Source: Salvator merianae (Eukaryota; Chordata; Lepidosauria; Squamata; Teiidae). Taken from it: a stretch of 64,000 nucleotides of DNA. The position numbers were made by a program, and so were the translations under genes. Location: assembly GCA_003586115.2 (NCBI GenBank), contig QVOM02000042.1:76126478-76190477 (forward strand), in the 5' to 3' direction. The notes below the pieces were generated by a model. The model had not been told where the DNA came from, searched no databases, and saw nothing but the letters and a program-made list of their open reading frames with translations. Below, one piece after another: positions 23,643 through 35,300 of this stretch (its first letter is position 1; the number at the start of each line of letters is the position of its first letter).

Positions 23643-24632
23643 AGTAGGCCACATTAGACAGTTTTCTGAACAGTAGCCTTCCACAGGTTGTTGTGGGTTC
23701 CATCTGTAATTCTCCATCTGCAAAGTCTCTGTGTGGAGGACACATTTCGCCTGCAGAAGCAGTTGACTAACGACAGCAAGACTGGAAATGCTAACTCTGT
23801 ACTCCAAGGGGTATTTTAACCTGTCAACATAAGAAAGAACCTTTCACTAGCCCAGGTATTGATTGTCTCTTACCAAATGCCATGTATTCACCTGTGCAAG
23901 GACAGAGAAGCCAAAGTGCATTTTCTAAACACAGAATTGTGACATTGTCCAAGTAAGAAATGCATGTATTTTCAATCTTTGCTTAAGTATCAGGATATGT
24001 GCCCAAGGCTGTCTGCAGAAATAGATACTGGTCGATTTGCTGGCACACAGTAGAATAAGGCATCTAATGAGCAGCCCAGCCGCTCACAAGAAAGCTCTCC
24101 CCCCCACAGTCAATTTAATTAAAGGAGGAGGGATGCCCTTGGGAGTGTTGGCCTCTTTTTTAAGATGTGAAAAAGGCAAGGATGAGAAGTTCACGTTCTG
24201 CCCCTCTGCTGCCCCCCTCCCACAGTAGGGGATTTCAACCTTCAGCTTCCCGTTTGATCCTTACAGGTCAGAAATTGCCCAGTTTTCCTAATTAGCTATA
24301 GGACATGAATATGAGCATCCCCGTATTATAACAAGCTACTTCAAAAAAAAAAAAAAAAAAATGACCAGGTCTGGGTTGTAATGATTCTCAAAAGTGTTGA
24401 GAAAGAAAATCTTATTCGTAGTCACTTAAGAAATCCGAAAACTCCTTCACAGGCTTGCTTTCTGGTACTGTCAAATGCGAGATACATGACAAGCCAAATG
24501 CAGCCAGCTATTAAATATTTTTTTAGAAGGAAAAAAAAAAGCCGTCTGGAGCAGGAATGCAGATACGCTCTTTAATGGGAAGAGTTCTACTACCTGCCCT
24601 GAAAAGACAAAACCAAGTGCAAGCGCGTTTTG
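23643..24632. other. Intergenic with poly-A run
   Basis: Nothing recognised apart from an A19 run at 24342-24361 with no clear retroposon body before it. Confidence 0.4.
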
Positions 24633-24796
24633 GGGCGATTCTGCATTGACCAGTATACCAATCCAGCGAGCTTCCCAGGAGCCTCCCTTCCCATGCTGGT
24701 GAGGTCTAAGAGAGGCCCTGGGTGGGGCAGGACATGTGGAAGGGGAGCTCCTAGTACGCTTGCTGGTCCCGTATACCGGCCAAGGCAGAATCGCCC
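24633..24796. mobile_element. MITE with gggcgattctgc ends
   Basis: 164 bp with terminal inverted repeats (gggcgattctgcattgacc / gggcgattctgccttggcc). It shares inner sequence (ccagtatac, gcttgctggtcc) with 42680-42853, so the two form one family. No coding capacity. Confidence 0.75.
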
Positions 24797-25260
24797 TTAA
24801 GGTCTTCCGAGCGCTGCGTAACTGTTGGTAAGGAAACAGCTTGGCTGTTGTGCGTGCATTTAATCCCAGCAAAGCTGAGCGGAACGCGTGGAGGAGACTG
24901 AGCGGATCTCTTCAACTGCTCAACAATCAGCAGCGTCTGATCACAATCCCGGAGTAACGGCGAGAACGAGGCAGAGCGGGGACAAGACGCGCGGGAGATC
25001 AAGCTCAAGCGATCGCGCCAGCGCGCTTTAATTAGCAGGCGCTGCCTGGGAGGCCGAGAAGCGACGCGACGGCACCCAAGCGTTCTCCCCCGGCGCCCGG
25101 GATACTGGGCGGCTCTGCATCCTTACAGAAGCTCCCGGCCTCGAGACGTGTTTCTGGGCCGCTCATGGGAGCAAGCAGAGCCCACTTCTGTTCGGCCGCT
25201 TACAAGGACAGATGCCAGTGGAAACGCGAGCAGCAATCGGGGGGCGGGGGGGGGCAATGC
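24797..25260. promoter_or_regulatory. Upstream CpG-rich block
   Basis: About 460 bp with many intact CpGs (for example gacgcgcgggag, gcgatcgcgccagcgcgc, gaagcgacgcgacgg). It is surrounded by CpG-poor DNA and lies about 4 kb upstream of TMEM271. Undepleted CpG in a methylating genome suggests an unmethylated regulatory element or alternative promoter. No ORF or splice donor was convincingly identified. Confidence 0.5.
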
Positions 25261-25424
25261 CTGCTCCTGTCAAATTCCGCCCCACAGGCTGCTTCCTGCA
25301 TTGATTGGAAGAAGAAGGGGAGCAGGAGATAAATAAAATAGTTGCTCCCCACCAGCACCATGCGGGAATGCGTGCCTCCCAGTCCTACCTGTGCTTACTT
25401 GAAAGGGCACAAGATTTCATTTTC

Positions 25425-25620
25425 TGCACATATATCCCACGTTCCTTCCCAACGTGATTCCCCTCCACTCTATTTTACCCTAACAACAACCTTGTGAGGT
25501 AGATTAGGCTGAGAGGCTGTGGCAGTCCAAGATCACTCTAGCTGAGCTTCTACGGCCAAGTGGGGATTTGAGCCCTGACTTCTCAGGTGCTAATCCAACA
25601 CCCCGGTCGTTCACAAGGGC
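25425..25620 (-). mobile_element. MIR-like tRNA-derived SINE
   Basis: Minus strand: a head with a B-box (gggctcaaatcccca) is followed by 'cttggactgcc…ctctcagcctaatctacctcac' and 'ggttgttgttagggtaaaat'. This is the standard pattern of reptile MIR/CORE-like SINEs. The 3' tail of the same kind of SINE appears at 63375-63480. Confidence 0.7.
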
Positions 25621-25844
25621 TTATTCTGAAGCCAGAGAAACGCACATAGTCATCGGATTGCAGCTTTATTTGCAATTCATCAAACCACCCCAAGTTTTAA
25701 AAATAAAATCAAAAGCATAAAAGGAAGCACTTGTACAAGAAACCCTCTGGATTGACACACACTTGCTATACACGTGTAAGGAAGGAAGTGCTAAATCTGA
25801 GTTTGGCGCCTTGGGATTTCACGGATACCCATGCATTTCTTTGG

Positions 25845-26058
25845 ATACAGAAGTTCGGAACTGATGCCTAGGTGCCACCTCCAGGTTGGAGAGACAGGCA
25901 GGATTCCTCTAAAGATCACTTGTAGGGAGTGGAGGGCAGGTGAAGGTTTCGCTTTTGTCTTCTGCTTGAGAAGGCCCAGAAGCAATTGGGCCACTGGGTT
26001 TAGACTGGATGCTGGACTAGGTGGGCTGTGGTCTGATCCAACAGGGCTTCTTTTATGT
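25845..26058 (+). mobile_element. CR1 (L3-like) LINE 3' end
   Basis: Contains 'ggatgctggactagg' followed by 'ggtctgatccaacaggg' and 'cttttatg', the classic 3' end of an older reptile CR1/L3 group. Bases 25860-25960 match the reverse complement of 63545-63650 (cacctccaggttggagagac). Confidence 0.7.
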
Positions 26059-28039
26059 ATCGGCATTTTGGTATTACTTTTTGTCTGTTGGTTTGCCGTT
26101 GCTTTTTTGTGGGGAGATGCTGTGCATGGAACTTCCAGTGTGCAAAAGCAAATGCTCGGCCACTAATTATGAATACGTACAGGGTTTTAAACTGTCTAGC
26201 CGGGCGGTTAAAATACAAGCTGACAACTCTTTTTCTGGAAAGGAACTGGACGGGGCCCTCCCCAGCAGACTTTCTCAAAATCTTTTATCAAAATTGCAGT
26301 TTCCGCCCATATTTCCAGACGTAAACTGATTTTTTTTAAAAAAATAACACTGATAGCTTTTTGAACTTCAGATTTCTATCCACGTAGAGATATCCACCAA
26401 CCATTTCAATTGCCAAGCCTGCAGGAAACGCATTCCCAGCCGTGTATCTCGTAGGATTAATTTCTTGAACGGCGACGCCAAGGATGGATGGAGCTGTCCG
26501 TTCCGCGTCAGGCTCGTTTACGCATTAGGCACAGAGGGCCGCGCGGCACGACTTTGTAAGGCTGGAGACGACTTTTGATGTTCGAGTTCAAGAAAAGGCA
26601 GCGTAGCCTTCAGAGGGGGCCTTGAAAACAGGGGTCATGTCCCCCCCACAGCCCACAGGGCCTCTAAAGCAGCAATTCTGGCGGCAACAGATACACGAAC
26701 GCCTGAAGAGAGACCTTTCAAATGAATAATGTGCACACGGTAGCTATCTGCAGGTCTGTCGTCCTTGTTAAGACCACCGGCCTTCGAGGAGTCACGGGAC
26801 TAGCACACCAGAACACCGTGGCATCGATATTTAAACCCTGGGGGGGATGGGGGAGGGAATCCTCTGTAAGACCACAGAGCAATCTTGGCCAGCCTGGGAC
26901 CGTCCAGAACTTGGAACCGTAATTCTCATTCGCCCTCGCTCCAGCTAAGTGGGTCCGAGAAGAACTGTAATAACCACCTGTTAGAGCAGAGAAACGTGCG
27001 GGGACTTCAAAGCTTCAAGATAAAGTGGTGCCGAAAGAGCAGGGAAGCCAGAGCGTGAAAGCACACGCACACGACACGCGGCGCACGACTGCCAAGCCGG
27101 GAGGGAGCATCTCGCTTCTAAGGGCCACCGAGGGCAGCTTGAAAGCAGGCGGCCTCTTTCTTCTGTATTGCTATTTATAAAGGAAAGCTTCGCAAGAAAA
27201 GCTGGAGGCATTCCGAAACGGGACAGCCTGGCAACCCTGATTACAGCTGCTACTGCTCCCCCCCCCCCAAAACGGAGCAGCCGTCTTCTCGATCAACAAA
27301 ATAAAGGTCGCACCTTGGAGGCGGGAAGTGCGTAAAACTTCTATTCTCTATTCCAGGCTCTCGTGCCCTTCCCAGGGCGAGTAACCAGCTTGCGTTCCGC
27401 CTCCTAGTTGCCCTTCCCAGATTTACGAGCTAACCCAACTGCCTGTCGTTTACTGCTGAAGCCAAGAATTCACAACTGCAGAATTTCCTCCGTCGATTTT
27501 ATCAGGGCGGGGAAGATCCAGTTTTCAAATAAAATCCCGATTGCTGCCATAAAATCTCAGCAACGTATTTATCCCAATCCCATTCGGACTCTCTCTGGCT
27601 CTTATGGGTGCGTTTCTTTCCCCTCTCCAGCCTCCCTCTCTCCCTAGCTTGCCTGGCGCCTGATCGGACGCTACACCACATTTCCGCTTAGTCGCCCAGA
27701 TGCTTAAATTATACAATCCTTCTCCTCCACCCTCGTAAAACGTTCTCTCCCCGGCAGGCTGATCCGGTGCTAAAAATGACAGCAGGCTGCACTTATGAAA
27801 ACAACTTGTTACAATGCAGGGACGCGAGGGAGCTCATTCGAAGGGGCGGGGAGGGCGAAAGAACCATCTCAGAAGATAAGGGGGGGAGAGTGTGAGAAAA
27901 CTTCCATTCTATCCATCTCCTCAACAAACTGCCACGTGAAGACTATGGCATGTGCGCAAAAAACCATCCTCGACTCTTGAAGCGCTAGCAGTCAAATCGG
28001 AGAAAGGAAGCAAGAGAGGAACGATCCAGACGCTTATGA
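26059..28039. other. GC-rich upstream flank of TMEM271
   Basis: Moderately CpG-rich, repeat-poor sequence leading into the main CpG island. I see no coding exon. Short C/G runs occur at 26642, 26841 and 27258. It may hold proximal regulatory elements. Confidence 0.4.
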
Positions 28040-28544
28040 ATGGAAATAAGAAGTCGTCGTATTTCGGCAGGGCGGGCGGGACTCGCGGAGGAGAGCAGGC
28101 AACGGGTCACAGCCTCGCTGCCTCCCCCTCCCGCTGCGATAAGTTTGGCACCTCCTTTGGGGGCGAAGATCTCTCTGACAGGGTGAGACTTCGAAGTTCG
28201 CATCACGGCTAGGAAATGGGGGGACGGGGAACGTACCACTCATATGAGAATAGGGGGGATGGCAAGCAAACACCTGTTGTTCTTCGTTTCCCGGATGGCC
28301 TCAAAGCAGCTCCCTCGCCTTAGCTTCGGCTTTCTAACATGGAGGGGTGGGTGGTCCCCCAATAGCTCACTATGGCCATACATCCACGAGCGAGCGCTCC
28401 TCTCGGGGGATGGATGGACGGATGGGTGAATGGATGGATGGAAGCACGGCGCTGGCTACATGGCTGCCACGTGGCTCCCCCACCTGGGCGGGCAGGCCGT
28501 GGAAGAAGTGCTATAGCGGAGGAACCGGCGCTGGCTTTCTCCCT

Positions 28545-28640
28545 CTCCGGCCCGCCCCTCCCAGTGGGCTTGAAACTTGCTGCTGCCATCAATAATTCAT
28601 TGGCTCGCGGCGGCGGCGGCAACCCAGACCGAGCGAGAGG
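28545..28640 (+). promoter_or_regulatory. Putative TATA-less TMEM271 core promoter
   Basis: A GC box (ccgcccc, 28552-28558) and an inverted CCAAT box (attgg, 28599-28603) lie 500-550 bp before the start codon. There is no TATA box. Transcription would probably start between about 28630 and 28700, giving a leader of roughly 400-470 nt. This is inference from motifs only. Confidence 0.4.
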
Positions 28641-28909
28641 GGAGCAGCAGCTTCAATAAGAGAGGGCGAGCGAGGGAGGCAGCAGGGCGGGGAAGGAGGA
28701 GAAGCGTGTGCGCGAGCCGTGCTTGCCGGCTGCCTGCCTGCAGAGACGAGAAGGAGGAGGCGGCGGCGGCGGTAGGGACGACGGCGGGAGCATCAGGAGC
28801 GCCAGCCCGAGCAGGGGCTCCAGCCGCGGAGGCGGCGGCGGCGAGAGCAACGGCGACGCGAGCGCTTTGGGAGCAGCAGCCCCTTCTTGCCGCCGTCGCC
28901 CTCCTCATT

Positions 28910-28981
28910 ATGTCCCCGCAGCGCGCGGCGGCCGCCTCCCCGGCAAAGGCCGCCGGCGCCGAGGAGGACACGGGAGGATGA
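28910..28981 (+). other. Upstream ORF, 23 codons
   Basis: First ATG after the predicted promoter, with A at -3. It encodes 23 residues rich in Ala and Gly and stops at TGA 28979-28981. That stop overlaps the next ATG (28978-28980) as ATGA. The second ATG is in a third frame and opens 483 codons (28978-30429) that pass over the TMEM271 start. So the annotated CDS starts at the third ATG of the leader. Confidence 0.5.
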
Positions 28982-29104
28982 GGACGGGAGGGAGGCGAAG
29001 GAGGAGGAGGAGGAGGCGCAGGCGGTGGGAGGCGGCGGCGGAGGCGAGGCAGGGAGGCGGCGGCGAAGGAGGCGCAGGCGGCGGCGGAGACGCGGCGGCG
29101 GAGG

Positions 29105-30163
29105 ATGAAGTGGAGTGTCCGGGGAGCCTGCGCCGCGCTCTCCAGCTGCCTCCTGCTCGCCTGCGCGCTGAGCGCCGCCGCCGTGGGCCTCAAGTGCTTC
29201 TCGCTGGGCTCCGAACTCAAGGGGGAGCCCTTCCTCCTCGGCACCGCCGCCGGCGCTTTCTACTCGGGCTTGTTACTGGCCACCGGCCTCTCGCTGCTGG
29301 GCTCCGCGCTCTTCTGCTGCCGCCAGCCGGACGAGGCGGGCGTCGAGGGCGCAGCGCACCATCAGGCGGGGCGCGCGGGGACCGAAGTGGCGGCCGTGCA
29401 GATCAGCGGCGGCGACGCGCAACAGCAGCCCCTGCCAGCGCCGCCCCCCCGGGGGCCTCCCGGGGGGCGCCAAAACTTCCTGCTGCTCGGGGTGCTGGTC
29501 TTCATGCTGGGCGTGCTGAGCGCCTTTGCCGGAGCGGTCATCGACGGCGATACGGTGTCGCTAGTGGAGAAGAAATACTCACGCTACTGCCTCCTGCAGG
29601 CCTCGGCGACGCCACTGGGCTGCCAGAAGCTGCGGGACTACCAGCGCGGGTTGGTCATCTCCACCATCTTCAACGCCCTCGAGTGCCTCCTGGGGCTCCT
29701 CAACCTGCTGCTGGTCAAGAACTACAAAGCCGCCCAGCAGCGAGGCTTGCGCCGACGGCGCCGTCGCAGACAGGAGCATCAACTCGCCGGGGGCCGTCGG
29801 AGGAGGCGCAGGGGCCCCGGAGTGGCGGGCGGGGGCAGCGCTGGAGGTCCCGGCGGGGGGCGGCGACCTCAGCGCCAAAGTCAAGGCTCCATCTTCTCCA
29901 GCGAGGATCCCGATCTGTCACCCGGCGGGGGAGACTGCCCCTTCCAGGCCGTCTCTTACATCAACGTTGGCGTCTTCCACGTGTTCGACGAAGCAGGAGT
30001 GGAGGTCCAGTGTGGAGGCCACCCTTCCATCGAGCTGCCTGGCTATTCTCCCATGGACCCCGACCTCAACGCATCCTACCCATACTGCTACCCTCTGCCC
30101 AACGAGCAACCTCCACCCTACGAGGAGATCTATCCCAGGGCATCCTGTGCCAACCGTATCTAG
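29105..30163 (+). CDS. TMEM271: TMEM271-like four-pass membrane protein
   Basis: Intronless 352-residue protein that I recognise as transmembrane protein 271. The N-terminus MKWSVRGACAALSSC, the GVLVFMLGVLSAFAGAVIDG block and the SYINVGVFHVFDEAG tail motif are characteristic. The molecular role is not established to my knowledge. Hydrophobic segments at about residues 7-29, 49-72, 124-146 and 182-204 predict four passes with both ends in the cytosol. The loop between TM3 and TM4 has Cys162 and Cys173, a possible disulfide. The cytosolic tail (205-352) has an Arg-rich tract (214-236), Gly-rich spacers, a conserved acidic/aromatic part, and a PPPY motif (336-339) in PPPYEEIYPR that could bind WW domains. 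The layout resembles TMEM255. I chose this start because the protein begins right before TM1 and has A at -3 (ggaggATGa). Two earlier ATGs lie in the leader in other frames. The stop is TAG at 30161. No frameshift is needed. Confidence 0.8.
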   Translation: MKWSVRGACAALSSCLLLACALSAAAVGLKCFSLGSELKGEPFLLGTAAGAFYSGLLLATGLSLLGSALFCCRQPDEAGVEGAAHHQAGRAGTEVAAVQISGGDAQQQPLPAPPPRGPPGGRQNFLLLGVLVFMLGVLSAFAGAVIDGDTVSLVEKKYSRYCLLQASATPLGCQKLRDYQRGLVISTIFNALECLLGLLNLLLVKNYKAAQQRGLRRRRRRRQEHQLAGGRRRRRRGPGVAGGGSAGGPGGGRRPQRQSQGSIFSSEDPDLSPGGGDCPFQAVSYINVGVFHVFDEAGVEVQCGGHPSIELPGYSPMDPDLNASYPYCYPLPNEQPPPYEEIYPRASCANRI

Positions 30164-30179
30164 GCATGGGCTGCTCCCC

Positions 30180-31958
30180 TTCTGAGACCTGCACTGACAA
30201 TCAGCCAACTGGACTGAAAAGAGCAGAAGGCGAGCTAGGGCAAAACACCGACACTTTATTGACAGGATTGGTAGCACAAGGTGAGGCCCACGCTGAGAGC
30301 AGGAACCTCTCGCATGAAGCCGCTGTGAATAAAACACCAGGCCAGAGAAGCGCTTGGAGTGCCCCTTTCTTCTGGATCTGGTGGCAAGTTGTAACATTGG
30401 TCTGTGCTGCTCTGGCATCCTTTTCCTGAAAATCAGGCATATTTTCATCATCTCTTTGAAGGAGAACTCAACAGTTTTAGAAAGTTGCCATTCTCTTGCA
30501 ACCTGTTGGAGGTCTCTCCAGGATGATCTTGTCAAGACTTCTCTTTCCCTGCGCCTTTTGGTTCCATTACTGAAATTTAATAGCTACCTGCTAGAGGTTT
30601 AAAGAAAGCACGTTTCCTCTGGGGTTCCTTCAAGATGGCTGGGCCTGCCTAGGGTTGATGCTTCTAATACCTTTTAATTTTAGCTTTATGGTCTGGTGGA
30701 ATCTTTCATCTGTCTCTTCTTCAGCATTGATTGAATGGTGAACGTTTCGGGGGTGGGGTCCACAGTAATCTTTGGTTTGGATGCTTTTGTTTGAATGAGA
30801 CTGGCTCCTGCCCACTTTGAATCTTCATAACTATTCTCAGCTTTAAGAGTTCAGCACTACATTGTTAGAAAAATGTCTAGAACCACACACAAAAAATGTA
30901 AGGAGCAAATCTGTTTCTAACAATGAAGAGAGACTGAGAGCAGTTTTGAACACAACCTCTTAACGTTTACAGTATTCCTGGGAGATTTTATGTTCAGTTT
31001 AAAATGTAGTGAAAGTTAAAACCATTATTGGTCTTGTAAGATGCACATGATATACCTGCACTTTCAAAAAGAGGGAGGAAAACAAATCAACAGCAACATT
31101 TTTGTACACTAATGTGCCTGCTTTTTGTTGATAATTTCTTACTGTAAAAGCTTTCAATAAGTCTATAGTGAAAATGTTTGGTAAAAATCATGGCAACATA
31201 AAATTTACCAGTCAGTTCCTTTACTAAAGTAGAAATGCTGTATGGAGTGGAAGGAAAGTCCAATGTCTCATACATTCCTTTTTGTAAAAAGGTTCTGTGT
31301 TTTTAATGCAAAGCAGGACTTCTCTTTATTTTTACTTTGTTTTGAAATAGTTTAATCCTGTTTTGTAACAAGTACACCCAGTTATTCTTGTAAGTAGTAT
31401 CATTTCAGTGTTACCAATTAATCAATCTGAGAAGCTTGAATATTTAAGTTTTTATTTAATATATAATTATATGTATGCTTTAAGCAGCCTTAATTGATCA
31501 CAATTTTCAGTGAAGTTGTCAAAACTCCTTTGAAGTTTGTCTTTAAAACCATATTCAGTATTCTTTTAGAGTTATAAGTTAACAGGTAAAGGTAAATACA
31601 ATAATGCTGCACAAAGATAACTCAGATTGTAATGATTACACTTTTTCATATAGATATTGTAACAATTTCACCAAAAAAAGTTCTTTCCAGGGAAAACCTA
31701 TGTGCAACATGGGAGATCATGCAACATGATCGGATTTCAATAGGATAATGCTTAATTGTTTCCCCTTCCCCTGATACTATTTTGACCCTGCCATATACAC
31801 ACCCCAAGGTAGTTTACAACTTTGAGGGATTATGGGGAATATTAGATATTTCCCTCTGTGAGGCTGAAATCAGATAGATGTAGATTGAAGAAGCTGTGTA
31901 AGAGTAAAGCACTACTGATCTGATCAAATTCAGAACCTGCTGCTTAAGTTTTAATATA
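30180..31958 (+). other. Probable TMEM271 3' UTR and flank
   Basis: GC content drops at once after the stop. The sequence is AT-rich, unique, and contains no repeat or coding exon that I can recognise. A canonical poly-A signal is at 30328. Absence of repeats for kilobases suggests that longer transcripts are possible. Confidence 0.45.
30328..30333 (+). terminator. Candidate poly(A) signal AATAAA
   Basis: First AATAAA after the TMEM271 stop (165 nt downstream), followed by GT-rich sequence near 30380-30410 that could serve as the downstream element. Another AATAAA is at 33444-33449 and would give a UTR of about 3.3 kb. Confidence 0.45.
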
Positions 31959-32312
31959 CAGACACTTCTTGGGTTGCAGAATATGTGAGTTGCAGAATTT
32001 TGGACTTGCAGAATTTGTTCATAAAGCCTGAGTTGTGGCATTTTTGCGTAATTCTTACCTGGCATTTCCGCCTCTCAGCAACTCCTTCCGCTCATGTGTT
32101 TGCTCCCCTTTCAGCCTCCTACCCCTTTAGCATCTTCTCACCCCAAAAAGTTTTGGAGGAGACATATTGATACAAGTACCATTTTTTGAGTCTTCTCATT
32201 CAACTTTCACTTGAGTTTCTTTTGACAGTGTAGGCCAATTCCAACTTATGGAAAGTTCGCGTTACGGAAAAATCTCCAGAACTGAACCTTTTCCTAAATC
32301 AGAGAATGTCTG
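31959..32312. mobile_element. Tc1/mariner- or pogo-like MITE
   Basis: 354 bp with inverted ends (cagacacttct / cagacattctc), flanked on both sides by the dinucleotide TA (31957-31958, 32313-32314), as for Tc1/mariner-type insertions. The interior 'tccaacttatggaaagttcg' with 'cgttacggaaa' resembles pogo/Tigger-derived repeats. No transposase. Confidence 0.7.
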
Positions 32313-35300
32313 TAATAATATTTTTTTAAAAAACACTGTGAGTTCCGATCACAGATCTCCTGCACCATATGTGATTTATCCTAAGTCTCTCAAGTATATC
32401 AGTGAATTAGATAACATGGGGAATTTAATTAAAGAACTTTAAATAGTGGTCATAAAGGATTAATTAAAACTGAGACAAAAGGAGGAAAGAGACATACTTT
32501 AGCCCTTTTTATTCATCTGTACCTCCAAACTAGTATGCGTTAAAAATATATATTTTTGCAAATGAACCCTTTAATGCAGTTCCTTGGAGCAGACTTGTCT
32601 CTTGTTAATATCTGTTTGCGAAGTGTATACCAATGGCACTATATAAAAATTAATACCAACCTATTTAGGATCCTGCTACATAATCTAAGAATTGCCAATA
32701 GGGGTAATGTTAAAGGAAAACATCTTTTTTTTTTTTGCAATAGATAAACAATTATTTTTTAAATAAGGAGCTAAACAAAGTAAATTTTCTCTTATAGATT
32801 ACAAAAAAACAAACAATGTTCCCAACTGTGATGAAACCCTCTGTGCACTATTTTGTTATCTGAAGTAGTTTTGACTTGTATACTTTATATTACCTAAAAT
32901 GCACAATGCCTTAGAATGTTTAAAAACGTATTTAAAATGGTGTATTTAAAAACTCAATGACAACCTTTAGCCTAGGTAACTAGAACAAAAGTAACCAAGC
33001 TGCTTCAGATTTTTAGAATATTAGAACTACAGTTAACGTTCACTGGGTAAAAGTCTCTGCTTTGCAGAGAGCAAGCACAATGTCAATTTAGTAGATAAGG
33101 ACTAGCTTAAAGTGCTGCACTGTCAAAAAGTGTATTTATTTATTTTTGCTCTCCAGGTTGGTATGGATTCTATCTTGAGGATCCTCTGCTTCAATCCTTG
33201 GGTCCAATCTCCAAGGAACGTCTCCAACACAGAGGTTTCTGAAATGAATGGGAATTGTAAGACAAGACAACTCACCTTCCATCCATTTCAGAGGGCTCCT
33301 CAGATGGGAAGTTCAAGGAAAAAAAGAGTCCTTTATCTCTAATAGTCATTCAGGCAGTACTTTGGATGTATATATGGCCAGTTTTTTTGTAAAATGAACT
33401 TGTGCCTAAAAATTAAGTTTTGAAATCCCTATTTAAGAATCTGAATAAAATAATCTGACTTCTTTTTAAAACTTCATACTGCATACTTCTTCGTAAATTT
33501 TTTAGAAAGAATATATGATCAATACAAGCTATTCATATCGGCATATTTTAGTAGAACGTGATCCAAGCCTAAACAACTCATCTTGTAGTTAAAACCGTTC
33601 CTGAACTAAACTTCTAGGCAGCAGCTGAATAGTGCTTTCTTATACCATATTTCAATTATTTTTATTGGTCCATTGCATATTTGTAAATGAATTGTTTATA
33701 GCCCTGAGAGCCTTCTAATATATAAATACATCTTTTTAAAAGCCCCTGCACATGTTGAAACAAGCATTAGAAACATGGGTTGCCTTTCTGCATGATGTGC
33801 TGATTTTCTATATATGGGAGAGAAAGAGAGAAATGCAGAAACACCTGTTTGAGTGGTATATGCAGGGTAAAATTGCAGCTGATTTCTGAAGAGAGTCTAC
33901 AAACTGTTTAATAGTGACCTTTTTTTATAGACTAGACTTAATTGCGGGATGCTTTGAACATGAGAAATTTCCTAACTGGATAGTACCTGTGTAAGGAAGG
34001 GGATAAAAACTAAGTGGTTTGCATGGAAATACTATTACTGTACATACAGGAAATTTGTCATGTTTAAATTGGCCTTTAAGTTGTATCTGGATCATTTAGT
34101 GGCTTCAGCAAGCTAAAGTTCATATACAGTAGCTTCCAGAGTTTGAAAAAATTGCTTTAAGCAAAAGACTTTGAAGTGGCATAAATTTATGTCATTGGCA
34201 TAAATCTGCTGAACAAAATGTTGCAACTGGAATCCATTTAAGAAAGAAAACACAGAAGAGCTTTATTATAAACAGCATGTAAAGTAACAAATATGTCTCT
34301 GGATTGTGCTACTTTGGATTTAAAATAGTGACTCACATAATTGTTTGGTCCTCTATAAAAAGGGTGTTTTTTTTTAGAAAAAACCCATACACTAAGTATT
34401 ACACAATAGGCTAGAGTCTAGGCTAACCTCTATGATTTTATTTGGAAGGATAATATTATATTGTGGTTGTGTTTATTATTATTATTATTATCATCATCAT
34501 CTTCAACTGGAAGAATTTAAGGACATAAATCAACCTTTGCAAGCTGAAGTTTATCCAAAAAGTATACTGGTTTTTATGTAGTGTTTATGAGAAACAGGTT
34601 TAATGTTCAGAACAAAGTATAATTTATTTATGTTATTGTATGCTTCTATTCTGGCCACTTCATAAATTGGTTGACTAACAGGAGTCAGTAAACAGTATTA
34701 AAAAAAAAAGAGGAGGAGAGAGAAAAGTGACATGATAGAAAACAGAAGTCTGGAATCAAAATAGCAAAAGTAAGTGCATCGTGTACATATGAAGGATGAA
34801 TCTTAAGATCCTTCAGACTAGTTTTGAAAACTATATTTCAAATTACTGAGGTTCAAAGACATAAAGCAACTGTTCTGGAAGGAACAGAATGTCTACAATC
34901 AGATTCTTTTGTGTTTCTCTTTAAGAATGAAGTATTAGATCCTCAGGCTGCTGTTTTCGGCCCCTGAGCTCCTGTTTTCAGTTCAGAACCCACTAAAACC
35001 TCTTAAGCTGGAAACAGAGAAGTGGCTTTCTAAATTAGTGAAGATGGTGCAGTAAAAGCACTATGGCCTGTGTTGTACAAGCCTATTCCATTGGTCCTTA
35101 TGATGCCCGTTGCCCAATCGGGATTGGGGGAAATAGTTGAATATTTACAAAATCTCAATTGGCCATATGTGAGAGTGGATGAGAAACAAAGCCTATTAAA
35201 ACTATCTTTAACCAGAGGGTAGGGAAAATATCCTTTGCCTGCACTGTCATTTTGATGTTTGTCCTGATGTTAACCCACCGCCATCAGCATAGTATATCAT

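Larger units (their letters stand above)
28040..30180. promoter_or_regulatory. CpG island spanning TMEM271 promoter and CDS
   Basis: Very GC-rich with dense CpG from about 28040 to the stop codon, falling sharply after 30180. It includes many GGC/GGA repeats in the leader (28750-29105). Its extent equals the promoter, leader and whole single exon, typical of a short GC-rich vertebrate gene. Confidence 0.8.

Noticed and set aside
28597..29244. 215-codon minus-strand ORF in the CpG island
   Set aside because: Ala/Pro-rich antisense shadow of the GGC-rich leader; no domain.
28708..30429. 573-codon frame over TMEM271, as a gene in its own right
   Set aside because: It opens with GTG, not ATG (first ATG at 28978). 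It is a stop-poor frame of very GC-rich DNA and has Arg/Gly/Pro low complexity. Kept only as a finding about overlapping frames.
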